Part shown: piece after piece, positions 43,205 to 55,199 of the stretch
Layout of the letters: every line of letters starts with the position of its first letter
Position numbering within the stretch: position 1 is the first letter of the stretch
Assembly: GCA_029718625.1 (NCBI GenBank)
Contig: CM056379.1
Span: 60,663,626-60,727,625 of the forward strand
Source: Synaphobranchus kaupii
Taxonomy: Eukaryota; Chordata; Actinopteri; Anguilliformes; Synaphobranchidae
Reading direction: 5' to 3'
DNA length: 64,000 nt
Position numbers and translations under genes: made by a program
The notes under the pieces: generated by a model
What the model saw: only the letters and a program-made list of their open reading frames with translations
Database searches by the model: none
Told to the model about the DNA's origin: nothing

Positions 43205-44206
43205 AGGTTAAGGAGAGGATATCTGCTTGCCTGGCTGACATCTCTGCGTGGACGGCTAGCCATCACCTGAAGCTCAACCTCAGCAAGACTGAGCTGCTCT
43301 TCATGCCATACAAGACCTCCCCGCTTCTAGACCTGTCCATCACCGTCGACGGAACTATGGTGACCGCCTCCCACTCTGCAAGGAACCTGGGGGTGGTCCT
43401 GGACGACCAGCTGGACTTCAAAGAACACATCAGGGCAACGGCACAGTCCTGCAGGTTCCTCCTGTACAACATCAGGAGGATTCAGCCGTACCTGACCACC
43501 TTCTCCGCCCAGCTTCTTGTCTAGACCATGGTCATCTCACATCTGGACTACTGCAACTGGTCCAGAACGCGGCTGCTTGGCTTGTGTTCGACCTCCCGAA
43601 GTTCTCACACGTCACCCCCCTGCACGTCACTCCACTGGCTGCCGGTCATGGCCAGGATCAGGTTAAAAGTTTTGACCCTGGCCTACACTGCAGCCAAATG
43701 GTCAGGCCACTACCTAATCCAGCACTAAGCTCCTGCTCGACCACTACGCTCTGCGGCTGCAGGGCGACTTCAACTTTCCTCCCTCCATGTTAACGGCTCT
43801 CGCTCATCCCGACTGCGGAGCTTTTCCACCCTAGCTCCCCAGTGGTGGAACGAACTCCCCACTCCGCTGCGCTCAGGTGAAACACTGTCTGTTTTCCGTC
43901 GTGGTCTGAAAACGCACTTTTTCAGAATCCACCTTGACTAATCTACCTATATAGGGCCAATTCTATAGTACTTGCTTCCTTTTTTTTTTTTGATTTTCTT
44001 TTTAACTAGTTTTTTTTAATTATTATTTTATAGCTAAGAATGTATAGCTGACCGTGTTCTATGTTCATTACCAGGGATGGCTCCTACGTTGTGAGAAAAT
44101 TGTGCTTTTACGGATCTGCTTTGTAGTCACATCAATGACCTTCAATATGTACTTACTGTACGTCGCTTTGGATAAAAGTGTCTGCCAAATAAATGTAATG
44201 TAAAAG
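43205..44206 (+). mobile_element. L2-clade LINE, 5'-truncated
   Basis: From 43207 the frame codes the end of the RT palm and thumb (ERISACLADISAWTASH, then LSKTELLFMPYK, then NLGVVLDDQLDFKEHI), with a stop at 43522 and later parts in shifted frames to about 43940 (for example LAPQWWNELP, FFRIHL). The 3' UTR ends in a GGATA stem-loop (44164-44180) and an ATGTAATG tail. The 5' truncation is normal for LINEs. It is the kind of LINE that could have supplied the tail of the SINE at 655. Confidence 0.88.
44164..44180 (+). other. L2 3'-end stem-loop
   Basis: CGCTTT and AAAGTG pair (one G-T wobble) around GGATA. This is the probable recognition element for the L2 reverse transcriptase, matching the SINE stem-loop at 834-848. 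Confidence 0.6.
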
Positions 44207-44227
44207 AACATACCTATCGGATCTACT

Positions 44228-45284
44228 TATCACGATTCTAGCATGTCATGTCATGTTTTATGTTTCATTTCTGTCTTAGTTAGATTTCTTGTTAATGTCA
44301 CGTATTGTGTTTAGTCTAGTCACGTCACGTTTTATGTTTATTTCTTGTTACGTTTCATTTTCATGTCATGTCACGTTTCCTGTTTGATTATTGTTACGAT
44401 TTATTTTCTAGTCTTGTCATGTCACGTTTTATATTTGTTTCATGTTACGTTTTCCGTTCATTGTTAGCATACGCATTTTCGTGTTTTTCCGCAGCCTTGC
44501 GTTCATGCTTTCTCTATCTCTCTTGCTGTCACTCATGCTTCCCTAATTGTTTCATTCTCCTGTGTCTAGTTTACTAATCTACTAACGTTAGATCAGGATT
44601 GGGTAATACTAACTCTCTAACCATGTGTTCATGTTTACCTTACGTTTCTCGTGCATGTCATTTACTAATTTACTAACGCTAGGTCAGGATAGGTTTATTA
44701 CTAATTATCTTGTTACCTTGTCAGCCTTCCACACCTGATTTCCATTCGCATGCTGCTCTCAAGCTAATTGTCTGCACCTGTCTACACCTGCATTTAAGCT
44801 CAGTGTTCATGTCTTGTCTTCGCGAAATTGTTGCCTCCTGTTTACAGTGCACTCTTGAGCGGTTTTTTCCAAGCCTGTCTTTTGTTACAATCCAAGCCTG
44901 TTTTTTGACCACTGTTACTGACTTCTGTTTTGTTGACCCCTGCCTGTACCACAAGTTATTGCCTGCTGTCTTTGTACTTTTGCCCTGCGGAGCGGACTCT
45001 TGCACCGTCTTCGGCCTCGAGCCTGCCTACCGTCTGCCTGTACTACTGCCCCGCTGAAAGCTACTCTGGTTACTGGACTATTTGCATGGTGTACCGATTC
45101 CGAGACTGCCTTCTCCCTCGGTACTGTACTTTGGTTTTTTGGCTGGATTACCCGTGTATGAACTTTGCTTGTGTTTTGACTACGCTCATTGGACATTCCT
45201 TTAATAAAGCCCTGACGGGACTTTATCATCAGTCACTGTTTCTGAGTCGTGCATTTCAGGTCCTACCCTCACGAACCCGTCTCA
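44228..45284 (+). mobile_element. Probable solo LTR, family 2 (1057 bp)
   Basis: Starts TATCACGATTC, which looks like a mutated TGTCACG Gypsy LTR start, and ends CCCGTCTCA. Flanking 5-mers CTACT (44223-44227) and CTACA (45285-45289) differ at one base and may be an aged target duplication. AATAAA lies at 45203-45208 about 80 bp before the end, as expected for the R/U5 region. The T-rich open frames inside are not genes. Confidence 0.6.
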
Positions 45285-45594
45285 CTACATTCCAAATCAA
45301 ATACGAAAAATACTGAGGGATAGTTGGCTTAGATGAATTACCCCCTGGGATGCCATCCATGATTGGCCTTCTGGTACTCTGTGACAGAACCAGCTCTTCA
45401 GTGGGAGTGAATGGGTTTTACAGGCCTCAGCCTTATTTTTATTAGCTACAGAATTAGGAAAAAGGAAGCTGAAAAACGTATAGGTCTAGGACTACATACA
45501 TTTACATTAGCAATAGTGGCAAATAATATATTAGCCTACATGTTTAATTATGTTTTTGTACTTAATTTTCACATGCTGCCATGTTAAATGCCCC
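45285..45594. other. No gene recognised
   Basis: AT-rich sequence, nothing that I can support. Confidence 0.4.
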
Positions 45595-45960
45595 CAAGGT
45601 TACATCTGCGCCATTGGAAGCTAAGATGAACTCAGAACGCTGGAGGATATCAATATGGGAAATACGGTCCTCCCAGGTGAGGCTACGGATGCATTGGAGG
45701 CATGGGATGTTGAAGGCATCAAGGCATCTGTTGTGGCGGCAATAGGTTGTCCTGGCTTCTGAGTGATATAACAGTGTTATGTGGGTTATGAGGCTGTCGG
45801 GGAAGTGAGGATTAAGTAGAATGTGTAATTCCTGAATCCAGCAGTTCCAACCATCAATGCCCTTGATAAAATGTTCAGTGGTAAGTGGTATTGTGTACTA
45901 AAAACCCTCACTTAACCTACATTTAAAGTGATTGAATTGAATCATTTTTAGTGAAAAGAC
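45595..45960 (-). mobile_element. Non-LTR retrotransposon C-terminal fragment
   Basis: On the minus strand about 45785 to 45620 codes HSEARTTYCRHNRCLDAFN, then CLQCIRSLTWEDRISH, the C-terminal motif common to several fish LINE families (a SETW..YxRH...CLR pattern). Upstream sequence (45795-45960) recurs at 51965-52160. No intact RT. Confidence 0.55.
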
Positions 45961-46449
45961 AATCATCAATATTAAACACAGGTTTGACCCGCGTTTGACC
46001 CATTCACACCAAACTGTGATCATAGCTAAGTCCTCGCCATTCACACAAGACCCAGGTTCACAAGTTTACATGTTGTTTTTTTGGTAAGGCTATTACATAT
46101 TTACCAATAACAACTGAGGAATTGTCTTGTGTAAATCTAGATAGCAAAAATTAGGAATTTCAGAATTGTTAAGTTCTAATAGACATAGCCTACAGTCTCC
46201 GTCATTTATATAAAAGTTTTGGAACGTCTTCACAAAATGTAGGGTCAGTCAGATAACCTTGCTGCGTAGAGTAACCCATGTCACCCACCCATGTCACACC
46301 AAAGCCGAGCTGTGTCTGATTGACGTAAATCCTGGGTTGTCAGCAGGGTCACGGACCCGGGTCAGATAACTCGGGTTGACCCATTTACACCAACGGCAAA
46401 CACGGGTTTTAGCCAGGGGTACAAGGGTAATCCCAGCTGGATTGTTATC
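45961..46449. mobile_element. Possible MITE with GGTTTGACCC/GGGTCAAACC-type ends
   Basis: Near 45980 GGTTTGACCCGCGTTTGACC CATTCACACCAAAC and near 46360-46390 ACTCGGGTTGACCCATTTAC ACCAACGGC repeat the same blocks, so the region may be a degenerate repeat element of the ACCC..ATTCACACC type. Boundaries are not determined. Confidence 0.35.
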
Positions 46450-47111
46450 TGTTATGAGAACCGATCGGAACCACTCGCAGACACCAAAGGTAATGAGAAT
46501 AAGGTTTTATTCAAGGTCGACAGAAACAGGGTCAGATGAATGAAGGTAAGGCAGAATCGTAGTCAGTTCCAGGCAGGGGTCAGAGTCCAGCAAACAGGGC
46601 AATGCAAAATGGGCAGAAACAAAGTCCAGAACAGGCAGGGGTCAGAACCGGGAGATCTGTAAGAGGCTGGAGAACAAGAGGGTGAAGAGCTGGAGCAGGG
46701 CTAGGATGGGGAAGGGGAGGCGGGCAGGAGGATTGGAACAGGGCTGGACAGGAACAGGCAAGACAGGCAGGAGAACAGGAACTGGACGGGTAGACACAGG
46801 ACTGGAGACAGGAACTCGGAACAGGCAGGGAGCAGGCAGGTATCAACACGCTGGAAAGACAGACAAGCACGAATGTAGGGCACAGGATGATCTGGAACAG
46901 AACAAAGAAACGGGTGCTTATATCCCAGATAAACAATGAGACAATGAGGAACAGGTGAGATGAAACAACATGAGGAAACACATATCAGGTGCGGGAAGGA
47001 GAGACACGAAATGGGGAAAATGGAAAACGTGGAGCGGGCTACAAATACTGAAAACACATAGAAATGGAAAAACCAAGAACAGATTAAGACGTAGAGGCAC
47101 GGAACGTGACA
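46450..47111 (-). mobile_element. 3' LTR of a Gypsy element (662 bp)
   Basis: On the minus strand the LTR starts TGTCACGTTCC (47111), directly after a purine-rich tract (AGGGGGGTAC, 47112-47121), the expected polypurine primer of plus-strand synthesis. It ends ...GAACCGATCGG-type sequence in inverse with TCTCATAACA at 46450. It belongs to the pol fragment that follows at 47112-48190. The partner 5' LTR is absent. Confidence 0.78.
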
Positions 47112-48190
47112 GTACCCCCCTAGGGGCGACACCTGGTGCCCTACCAGCCTGTACTGGATGCCGGTGCAGGAATTCCTGTATCAGGGAGGGGTCGTTCAGA
47201 GATCCAACCCGTTCCTCTGGACCATACCCCTCCCAGTCAACCACAAATTGGCGACCGCGCCCTCTGCGCCGGATGCCCAGGAGGCGGCAGACGGTGTAAG
47301 CAGGACCACCTTCGATGAGTCAGGGGGGAGGAGGGGGACGGACAGGATGGCTGTAACAAGAGGAAATACAGGGTTTAACACAGGACACATGAAAAACAGG
47401 GTGAATGCGGTGTAGGGGAGGTGGAAGGATAAGACGGATGACGGGCTAATTACACGGGAAATGGGGAATGGGCCAATGAAACGGGGGGTAAGTTTTTTAC
47501 AGGGGGTCTGGACGGGAATGTCCCAGGATGAAAAGCCAAACCTTTTGGCCGACTGTGTAACAAGGGGCAGGGGGTCGACGGTGTCCTGGCTTTTCATCCC
47601 GGAGACATGTTTGAGCAGGGTGGCCCGTGCCCTCCTCCACATTCTCCGAGAATGTGATACTAGGGCCTGTGCCGAGGGTGTCTCCACCTCCCTCTCCTCC
47701 TCCGGGAATAGGGGGGGCTGGTACCCCAGGCAGCAATGGAATGGAGACATTCCCATGGAGGAGACAGGGAGGGAGTTGTAGGCGTACTTCATCCACGGGA
47801 GACAGCTGGACTAAGTGGTGGGAGTCCTCTCGGCGAGACAACTAAGAGCTGGGGAAGGGCCTGCGCTAAGTCACTCGGTCTGCCCGTTAGTCTCGGGGTG
47901 GAACCCAGAGGAGAGGCCTGGGGTGGCTCCAATGAGGGCGCAGAAGGAGTGCCAAAATTTGCTGCCAAACTGGGGACCCCTGCCCGAAATGTAGCCAGAA
48001 AACATGTCGTACCATTAGTTCGGCGGTCTCCTTGGCGGAGGGGAGTTTGGGTAGGCCCACAAAATGGACGGCCTTGGAGAACCGGTCCACAATGGTTAAA
48101 ACCACGGTGTTCCCTTCAGAGGTCGGCAGGCTGGTGACGAAATCCAGGGTGATGTGAGACCAGGGGGCGATGTAGCTTGTCTTATGGCAT
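47112..48190 (-). mobile_element. Gypsy integrase core to chromodomain, degenerate
   Basis: Minus strand, from high to low coordinates: integrase core ([18 protein letters not shown], then [16 protein letters not shown], 48160-48010), a frameshifted middle (47995-47600), the C-terminal integrase part (PRFIGPFPISRV, about 47450), and a chromodomain tail ([12 protein letters not shown], 47244-47150). The polypurine tract and LTR follow. Frameshifts and stops break it. It is a different, better preserved copy than 32941-34735. Confidence 0.85.
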
Positions 48191-48853
48191 CTGAGCACAC
48201 AATTCCCACCGGACTTCAGTAAGACTGATAAAATATCCCAGGCATAGCTTAGGAAGTTTAGTCTGAACTGTTTCCCGGTAGTTTGGTTGTATTGACTTGT
48301 AATCATGTGATAATGATAGCTCTAACCTTGTCACGCTGGTTAGCAAGCTAGCCGGCTGGTCTATCGTTTTATAGCTAATAGTAGGCTAGTAGGCTCTAAC
48401 CAAAGCAGGCTTCACGGTTTGCTGTTTTCTAACCTATACTAACATTCATGTCATATGGTCTCATTTTGGCTTACTGTAGATGGTTGTCATTTTGTGAAAG
48501 AAGTGCTTGAATTTGTTTATTGTAACATTAGATTTTAGATGAAGAACAAACACCTAGCTGCGACCCAGAGTCAGCTTAGTCTACATGACTCTTTGTTCTC
48601 TGAACACGTGGCACACACACACACATATGCGTACTCGCACAAATATTTCAGTACACCCACAATACTTCTCCTGTTCTGTAGAATGTAGTATTCTTGTTTT
48701 TCCTTGTTAATAAATCTATTTTTGTTAAAACTGTTTTGATGTCATTTGAGTATGAGCACTGAGTCAAACTAAATCATTAGAACTCCATACCTTCAACCCT
48801 TATGCATTATTAGTTATTAGTGCTTTGATGATAAATTGAAGTACTTGTAATTA
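48191..48853. other. No gene recognised
   Basis: Includes a short CA tract (48611-48624) and AATAAATC near 48710. A 3'-UTR-like appearance is not enough to call a gene. Confidence 0.4.
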
Positions 48854-49076
48854 CACTGCCCGGCCAAAAAAAAAGTTGCACACTAATATTTTGTTGGACC
48901 GCCTTTAGCTTTGATTATGGCGCGCATTCCTCGTGGCATTGTTTCGACAACCTTATGCAACGTCACAACATGACCAATTGAAACAACCCCAGACCATAGC
49001 ACTGCCTCCAGAGGCTTGTACAGTGGGCACTATGCATGACTGGTGCAACTGCGACTTTTTTTTTGGCCAGGCAGTG
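48854..49076. mobile_element. Tc1-like MITE, 223 bp (GGCCAAAAAAAAAGT family)
   Basis: Ends CACTGCCCGGCCAAAAAAAA and its inverse, flanked by TA (48852-48853, 49077-49078). It keeps the two ends of the family at 39063 and 54656 but has lost nearly all the transposase, with the right side starting again at AATTGAAACAACCCCAGACC. Confidence 0.9.
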
Positions 49077-49215
49077 TATAATCCATAATAATCAAATGAG
49101 ACTGATTTATTTTTAACATAATTTAGGAATAATAAGGGTAAACGTCATTATTCCAAAATTACTACCTATATTTCTGGCACCCCATGTTAAGGTTTATATG
49201 TATATTCCCTACATA

Positions 49216-49512
49216 CAGTGAACACCATAATTCATTGGACAGTGACACATTTTTTGTTATTTTGGTTCTGTACTCTAGCACTTTGAGTTTGAAAGGATAC
49301 AATGACAATGAGGTTGAAGTGCAGACTGTCAGCTTTAATTTGAGGGTATTTTCATCCATAACGGATGAACCGTTTAGAAATTATAAAAACCTTTTGTACA
49401 TTTTCGGGCATCAAAAAATATTGGACAGTTTAAGATAATGTAGAATAAAGTAATCATTTTTAATATTTGTTTGCATATCCTTTGCGTGCCATGACTTCCT
49501 GATGTCTGTGAC
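49216..49512 (+). mobile_element. Tc1-like half-element (CACCATAATTCATTGGACA family)
   Basis: After TA (49214-49215) comes the terminal CAGTGAACACCATAATTCAT, then TTTGAGTTTGAAAGGATACA, CATCCATAACGGATGAACCG and the subterminal TTTAATATTTGTTTGCATAT. This shows the natural order of the family and so exposes the foreign left end at 15061. It runs into AAACCCCAATTCC-family sequence at about 49513. Confidence 0.75.
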
Positions 49513-50015
49513 CAAACGACCAGCTCTTGATGTCTTATTTTCTGGTACTCTTACAAGCGATACTATAACTTCTCTGCATTTGAATGGATGTCTATGGGAA
49601 TTGGGGGGTGGGACTAGATTTAGATGTAAATTATGCTGGAACAGTACGGAATACATGATTGGCGAAATGGCTGTAAGTCATCAAGGGTCTGAGGTATCAA
49701 ACGAGCCTCAAACCATCACTCTGCTGCCAGATATGCAGTAGATATGGATGGATCACTTTAAGGGTTGTTTCTCCTGACAAATTTTCCTATTGAACTATGG
49801 AAAAATAAGTCAGGAGAAGAAACCCTTCAGGCATCAAATTCGGAATTAGTGTATATTTACAAAAATCAATAAAGTTGCTAAGGTAAAACATTAAGTATAT
49901 TTTCTTTGTACTGTTTTAAATTAAATATATGTAAAAGAGAATTTACAACTCACTGCTTTCTGCTTTTATGTGCATTTTACATACTGTCACAACTTTTTTG
50001 GAATTGGGGTTTGTA
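49513..50015. mobile_element. AAACCCCAATTCC-family element, right part
   Basis: Contains the central block CTGGTACTCTTACAAGCGAT to GGTTGTTTCTCCTGAC in the order seen at 5100-5290, then the right terminal repeat ending GGAATTGGGGTTTGTA. The left terminal repeat is absent; the left side is fused to Tc1 sequence. Confidence 0.75.
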
Positions 50016-51960
50016 TATTTGATGGTTGGTTTCATTCCATTTTCAGTTAAAGAAAATGCAATAAGGGAGTGCTGATGTTTGATTACTTCCACGCTGGACT
50101 GCAGAGCCTTGTGGGGCTTATATGTACATTATCTTTAATTTGCTACTCAGTCCTTCGTACAGCTTCAGTGTGCATATCTGCATGGCTAGTTGTTGTTTAG
50201 GCATTCAATTAGTTTGTGTGGGTGTTACATTAAATGAATAAAAGACTGCAATAAAATAATAATGGTATGTACAAGCTTGCGTTTTGAAAAAATATACATC
50301 AGGTCATGGCTGAGGAGAGCCAGTAATGGCTCAAATTGCCGAGGAAGCTTATATTCTGCCCTCCAGCAATCTGCTGGACTGCAGTCACTTACTTTCTAAT
50401 AACATGACATCCCGAGTTACTCTGTTCATTAAATATCCCTGCAATTATTCTTAAGCCCCTAAAATACTTTTAATTAAGTTGTTTTTACCTGGGGGCCCCC
50501 CCAAGTCTTCATCTTAATTTACTCCCATTTCAATTGGATTGGAAACCTGATTAATCATTCTACACTTTGTATTCACTGCTCTACCAGATGCTGACCACAA
50601 AGTGCTTGGGGAAGGCTTGTACCACTGTCATAGACAAGCACTACAGTTCGCATGGCAGTGATTTTCCACTCTGTCTACGGCCAAAATGTGAATAGAAGCT
50701 TGATCTGTGGGTAAACCATTAAAACAAATTAAGGAAAAGGAAAAGACTGGAGTGCCTCAGAACACCCCCCAATGGACCTTAATAGTTTGTACATCCCACA
50801 GCAGCACAAAGCCTTCCTGAACCCAGGGTTGGCAAAGAGAATCTGATCTGCTCCTCTGTAGATAGCAAGCAATCTAGGTCACACCAAGGCCTAGAGTGAT
50901 TTCTCAGGCAATGGGAGATGGGTTTTGTATTAACATTCTGAAGCCATAGCCCAGGCTGACATCCTGCCGGCAGCTTTGCAGTGGGGGGTTCTGAGGGTCA
51001 TGAAGAGAAGCTAATTGTTTCCCATCAGGGGAAAGGCGAGCCGTGGCCCAGAGGACTTCATGCACAGATGAATCAGGATCTGTGATCCTGCCTACGCAGG
51101 GCACATCACACTCGCAACACTTTTGCAACGTTGTGAAAATGTAATGCCGTGGCTACGCGGTCAGCCCGAGGGTGAGAGGAGTTGCAGTGCTGGGGCCTCA
51201 GTCACAGCTTGGGGGCCTCCAGGGTTTTGAAGTGCTGCCGTTGGACCTTCTCTTCCCCCTCCTTCTTCTTCTTTCACGTGAGCACGCACACGTACTGGAG
51301 CAGAAGCCCTTTCATTGTAACCAATCAGCTTCCTCCTGTCCCAGTGGAGTCGGCTCATCAGCAATGGTTAGTGGGTTCACAGGCCGTCAGTGGTGCTGCT
51401 GACTGGGCAGCGAGGAGAACAGGTGGAGCACTGTTCCCCCTCCCCCTTCTCCCTCTTGTACATGAGAAGGAGCTTGCTCTGGTAGACTGTTACCATGGAG
51501 CAGTGCAATGCTCTAAACATTTGCAGTTACAGTTGCATCATAAATGTGCCCATAATGCTCCTGCCATGGTTCACCTACTCAAATGTATATTAATACCAGT
51601 ATGGTGCTCAAGGACTTCACACTGAACTTATGAGAGATAAGGGCCATGCGATTTGTATATTTGTATAATACCCATAATTACCCTCTAAAGGCCTTCCATT
51701 ACCTCTTCCTCTCATCATCCATCCTCCCTTGTCTGAGAACATCTTCTATGATGCTGATAGTAAATTTGAGGATAGCATGTTACTCAACAAATATTCAGTA
51801 TTCACACTGTGTAATGAATTATAGATATCCAACCTGTCACATCCAGTCATATTACCTGCACCTCAAACCTCTGTCCCCTACACATAATCATTTTAATAAA
51901 GCAAGCCAAGAGGCCAAATCCTGTGTTTCCATGGTAAGACCAAAATGGCCAGGAATGTGA
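50016..51960. other. No gene recognised
   Basis: Largest repeat-poor block in the window. Overlapping open frames at 51161-51625 on both strands lack motifs. An AT-rich patch (50400-50570) with TTTTAATTAAG and TGATTAATC could be a conserved non-coding element; no comparative data. Confidence 0.35.
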
Positions 51961-51964
51961 ACAA

Positions 51965-52160
51965 CTGTCGGGTAAGTGAGGACTAGGTAATATGTGTATG
52001 ATCTGAATCCAGCGGTTCCAACAGTCAATGCCCTTGTTAAAACGTTCGGCACTCTGAATACTGAACACAAGTGATATTGCGTGCTAGAACCCCTCACTTA
52101 ACCTACATTCAAAATAAGTTTTATGTGATTTAATTTGATACTTATTATTAAAAATTACAA
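51965..52160 (-). repeat. Dispersed repeat, second copy of 45795-45960
   Basis: Shares AAGTGAGGA.TA.GTA.., TGAATCCAGC.GTTCCAAC, TCAATGCCCTTG.TAAAA and CCCTCACTTAACCTACATT with the earlier copy in the same orientation. Class unknown; the first copy sits beside LINE coding sequence. Confidence 0.65.
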
Positions 52161-53094
52161 TCATCAATTAAATCGCCAAATTCGTTAATAGGTAAGTCGA
52201 GCAGTAACCTGGTGGATCAACCAACAAGCCAAAACAAATTCTAAATCAGGTCTTGAGATTAAATCATTTTATTAAGTGAAAAACAGTCAATTAGAATAAT
52301 GACTGGAAATCATACATTCACTAAGGAATGTAGGCAGACTACTTATAATTTACCAAAGGGAAGACATTAAACCAGACATTAATTAGAAGATACCAGTAAA
52401 GGGAGAGATAAGCCAAAAATTGCCAATATTATTTACCCTCCAGCTGAACAGGAACAAAAGGAAACGCACAAGGAACCAAAAAGGATGACTTCTTCCACAA
52501 ACAAACTCCAAAACCTTTTATCTTCGTTACACTAATAAAAAAAAACTTTCTTTATATCTAAATATTAGATATCCTACACAACATAGCTGTAAATGACAGT
52601 TTAAGGACATGAGAGAACTCTGTTGTCCCAGTTCAACTGTAGAGCAGACTCCTCACAGGACCTGACCTGTGCCCAGTCATTTGGCTCAACCAGCATGTTA
52701 GCATTTGTAGACATATTAGTTTGGAAAAAGACACTATGGGTCAGATTCAGAGTTGAGATAATCACACAGAAATGGCACTTACTCCAGAAATTCTGCTTAG
52801 TTTAAGCTATTTGTGATTCAGACATTTGGCTTATCAGCTATTTTAAGCATCTCTCCAGTATATGCGCGGGGTGGAGATTTGACGAAAACGAGGCGTCTGC
52901 AAGATACGCAGATTCAGTTTTCACTTAATCTGAGTTTTCACTTCACCGGTGCTCCAGGTTACATTCTCTCTATCCTTCCAGCATCCTTCCAGCGTGTGAC
53001 AGGTGCACTCAAAAACATAAATTGTTGGACAGTGGTTGCACGTAATAGGCAAATATTAAGAATATGTGGCTTTGGTTGAGTTTGGTTATTGTAG
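52161..53094. other. No gene recognised
   Basis: AT-rich sequence. No exon or repeat that I can support. Confidence 0.4.
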
Positions 53095-53556
53095 GAGCAT
53101 GTACCGCCGTGTCTGTTTGCGTGTGGGCTTTTCCCTCATGAGTATTGTAGGGCCAGGCGGCCGGCAGCCGAGCACCTGAGGTGGGCTATTGAGGGTGTGA
53201 TCACGAGTGTACGTGTGTGCCCATTTGCAGTAGCCTACATATTTATAAAGAGCACAGTGTGTCTATGAGTGGTGAGTGCTAGTGTGTACTGTGTGATGTG
53301 TGGGGGTAGGCACGCTTACCTGCTGGTGGGGTAGGCTTCATTCGGCAGAGTGGAGAGACTGGGAGGGAAAAGGAACCCACAGACAGGCATAGCCTCTGTC
53401 AGTTGTGCTTATAAAAATCATTGATTTAGATTAATTGTATAAAATAAAGACAATTTTTACCTTTACTTCTGTCTGGTATACTATTTGGGGAATGGTGGAT
53501 CCGCAAAAACCTGGTACAGATTCGGGCATGGGATTTGCCGGGTTTAAAACGTGACA
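53095..53556 (+). mobile_element. 5' LTR of a Gypsy-like element (left edge uncertain)
   Basis: TATTTATAAAG (about 53239) and AATAAAG (about 53446) are placed as a TATA box and polyadenylation signal in an LTR. It ends AAAACGTGACA at 53556, and the following TTTTGACGTAGTCGGTAGGA resembles the leader seen after LTRs in this type of element. The left edge and target duplication are not visible. Confidence 0.5.
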
Positions 53557-53619
53557 AAAATTTTGACGTAGTCGGTAGGATCCACCTCTATATACTCTCC
53601 AACAGTATACTAAGTAGTA

Positions 53620-54410
53620 TGGAAGGGCAAGGTGCAGCGGTCCCTCAGGGGCCTGGTCCCGCCAGTGATACCGGTTTCGCATTCCCGTGGTTTATGTGTG
53701 CGCAATGGGTACCTAGGTTTAGTGGGGGAGAGGGGACCATGAAATTTGGGGAGTAGAAGGTGCAGGTACAGGCTATGCTCAGGGCACAGGCGCTGACAGA
53801 AGACCAGCAGGTGGACTTTGTGTTGGGGGCCCTGGAGGGAACAGCGTGACAGCGTGGAGAGAAGTGCGGTTGCTGGGGGAACGGCAGACCATCGATGCCG
53901 TGTGGGAGTTGGACGAACGGTATGGCCAGCCGACGCCACTGCCAGTAGCCCGGCGCCATTTCTTCCAGTGCCGACAACGGCCGGGGGCGTCACTGTTTGA
54001 ATACCAACTTGACCTCTGTGAGCTTCATTCCAGGTGGCGCGAGCAGGAGCCTGGCGGTGATGGGGAAAATTACATCCTGTTGCGTGACTAATTCCTACTG
54101 GGGCTAGAAGACGGCCCAATCAAGCGGGAGTTACAGCGGCAGGTTCGGCATCAGGACAGCCTTACTTTCCGCCAGGTGACCACGGAAGCTCGCACCCTGG
54201 AGAGGGAGCTCCAGGGGGAGGGGTCAGCGAGCCAGACCCCAGCAGCCTCGGAGCCGCCAGCCCGACCAGAAGCAGTGGAAGGAGGAAGTAAAGAGAGAAC
54301 TGCGCCAGGAGCTACAAGACCAGCTAGCAGCCTTAGGGAGGACCCTAGAATGCAGGTGCAGGTGTGTGTAAGGCCATTGGAGAGAAGAGACTCCATTCAG
54401 TGATAAGGGG
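53620..54410 (+). mobile_element. Gypsy-like gag, degenerate
   Basis: From an ATG at about 53621, 60 nt after the LTR-like segment, the frame codes a gag start ending in FSGGEGTMKFGE, where a TAG interrupts. A frameshift near 53840 moves to the frame with REVRLLGE, IDAVWELDERYG and LFEYQLDLCELHSRW. A TAA near 54090 interrupts again before the region with IKRELQRQVR. The capsid-like helices are recognisable; no zinc knuckle is seen before the element breaks off at about 54410. The stops look like single transitions in an old copy. Confidence 0.72.
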
Positions 54411-54653
54411 TTTTCATCAAATGATGAACTGTTCAGCATTACTTAATTGTGTTTCGGTACTTTTTTTTGTTGTGACATACAATTCAAATTCAAAGGTTTT
54501 CAGGTTAAATGGTCTTTTCAACTTCAATTCAAGTACAGCTTTTCCAACTACAACTTTTCAACTGCAATTTAAATGCAGTGTAGTTTAGAACCAAATAAAT
54601 TCAGATTCACTTTTGTGCTTTATTTTTCATTTGTACAGAAATTAATTTGAATA
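54411..54653. other. AT-rich spacer
   Basis: Rich in TTCAA/TTCAATT motifs (54480-54580); no gene or defined element. Confidence 0.4.
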
Positions 54654-54655
54654 TA

Positions 54656-55197
54656 CACTGCCTGGCCAAAAAAAAAGTCGCACTCTAATATTTCGTTGGA
54701 CCGCCTTTAACTTTGATTACGGCACGCATTCGTCGTGGCATTGTTTCAACAACCTTATGCAACATCACAACATTTATTTCCATCCAGAGTTGCATTCATT
54801 TTTGGCAGAGATCTTGTATTGATGACAGGAGAGTCGAACCACTCCGTAAAGTCTTCTCCAGCACATCCCAAAGACTTTCAATGGGGTTAAGGTCAGGACT
54901 CTGGTGGCCAATTCATGTGTGAAAATGATTCCTCATGCTCCCTGAACCACTCAAACCACAATTTGAGCCCGATGAATCTTGGCATTGTCGTCCTGGATTA
55001 TGCCCATTGATAGGATAACCTGGTCATTCAGTACATTCACCTACTCAGCTGACTTCATTTTATTGCTGCATAACGTTGCTGAGCCTAGATCTGACCAATT
55101 GAAGCAACTCCAGATCATAACACTGCCTCCAGAGGCTTGTATAGTGGGCACTATGCATGATGGGTGCAACGGCGACTTTTTTTTTGGCCAGGCAATG
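54656..55197 (-). mobile_element. Tc1-like element, 542 bp (GGCCAAAAAAAAAGT family)
   Basis: Flanked by TA (54654-54655, 55198-55199) with ends CACTGCCTGGCCAAAAAAAA and inverse. The minus strand keeps transposase pieces (SGGSVMIW, then [11 protein letters not shown] with the DDE aspartate) with stops. It is the largest member with both ends intact in this window. Confidence 0.88.
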
Positions 55198-55199
55198 TA

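Noticed and set aside
47196..47792. 198-codon minus-strand open frame, the longest in the window
   Set aside because: It begins in Gypsy integrase sequence and then runs out of frame; it belongs to the degenerate Gypsy element and is not a host gene.
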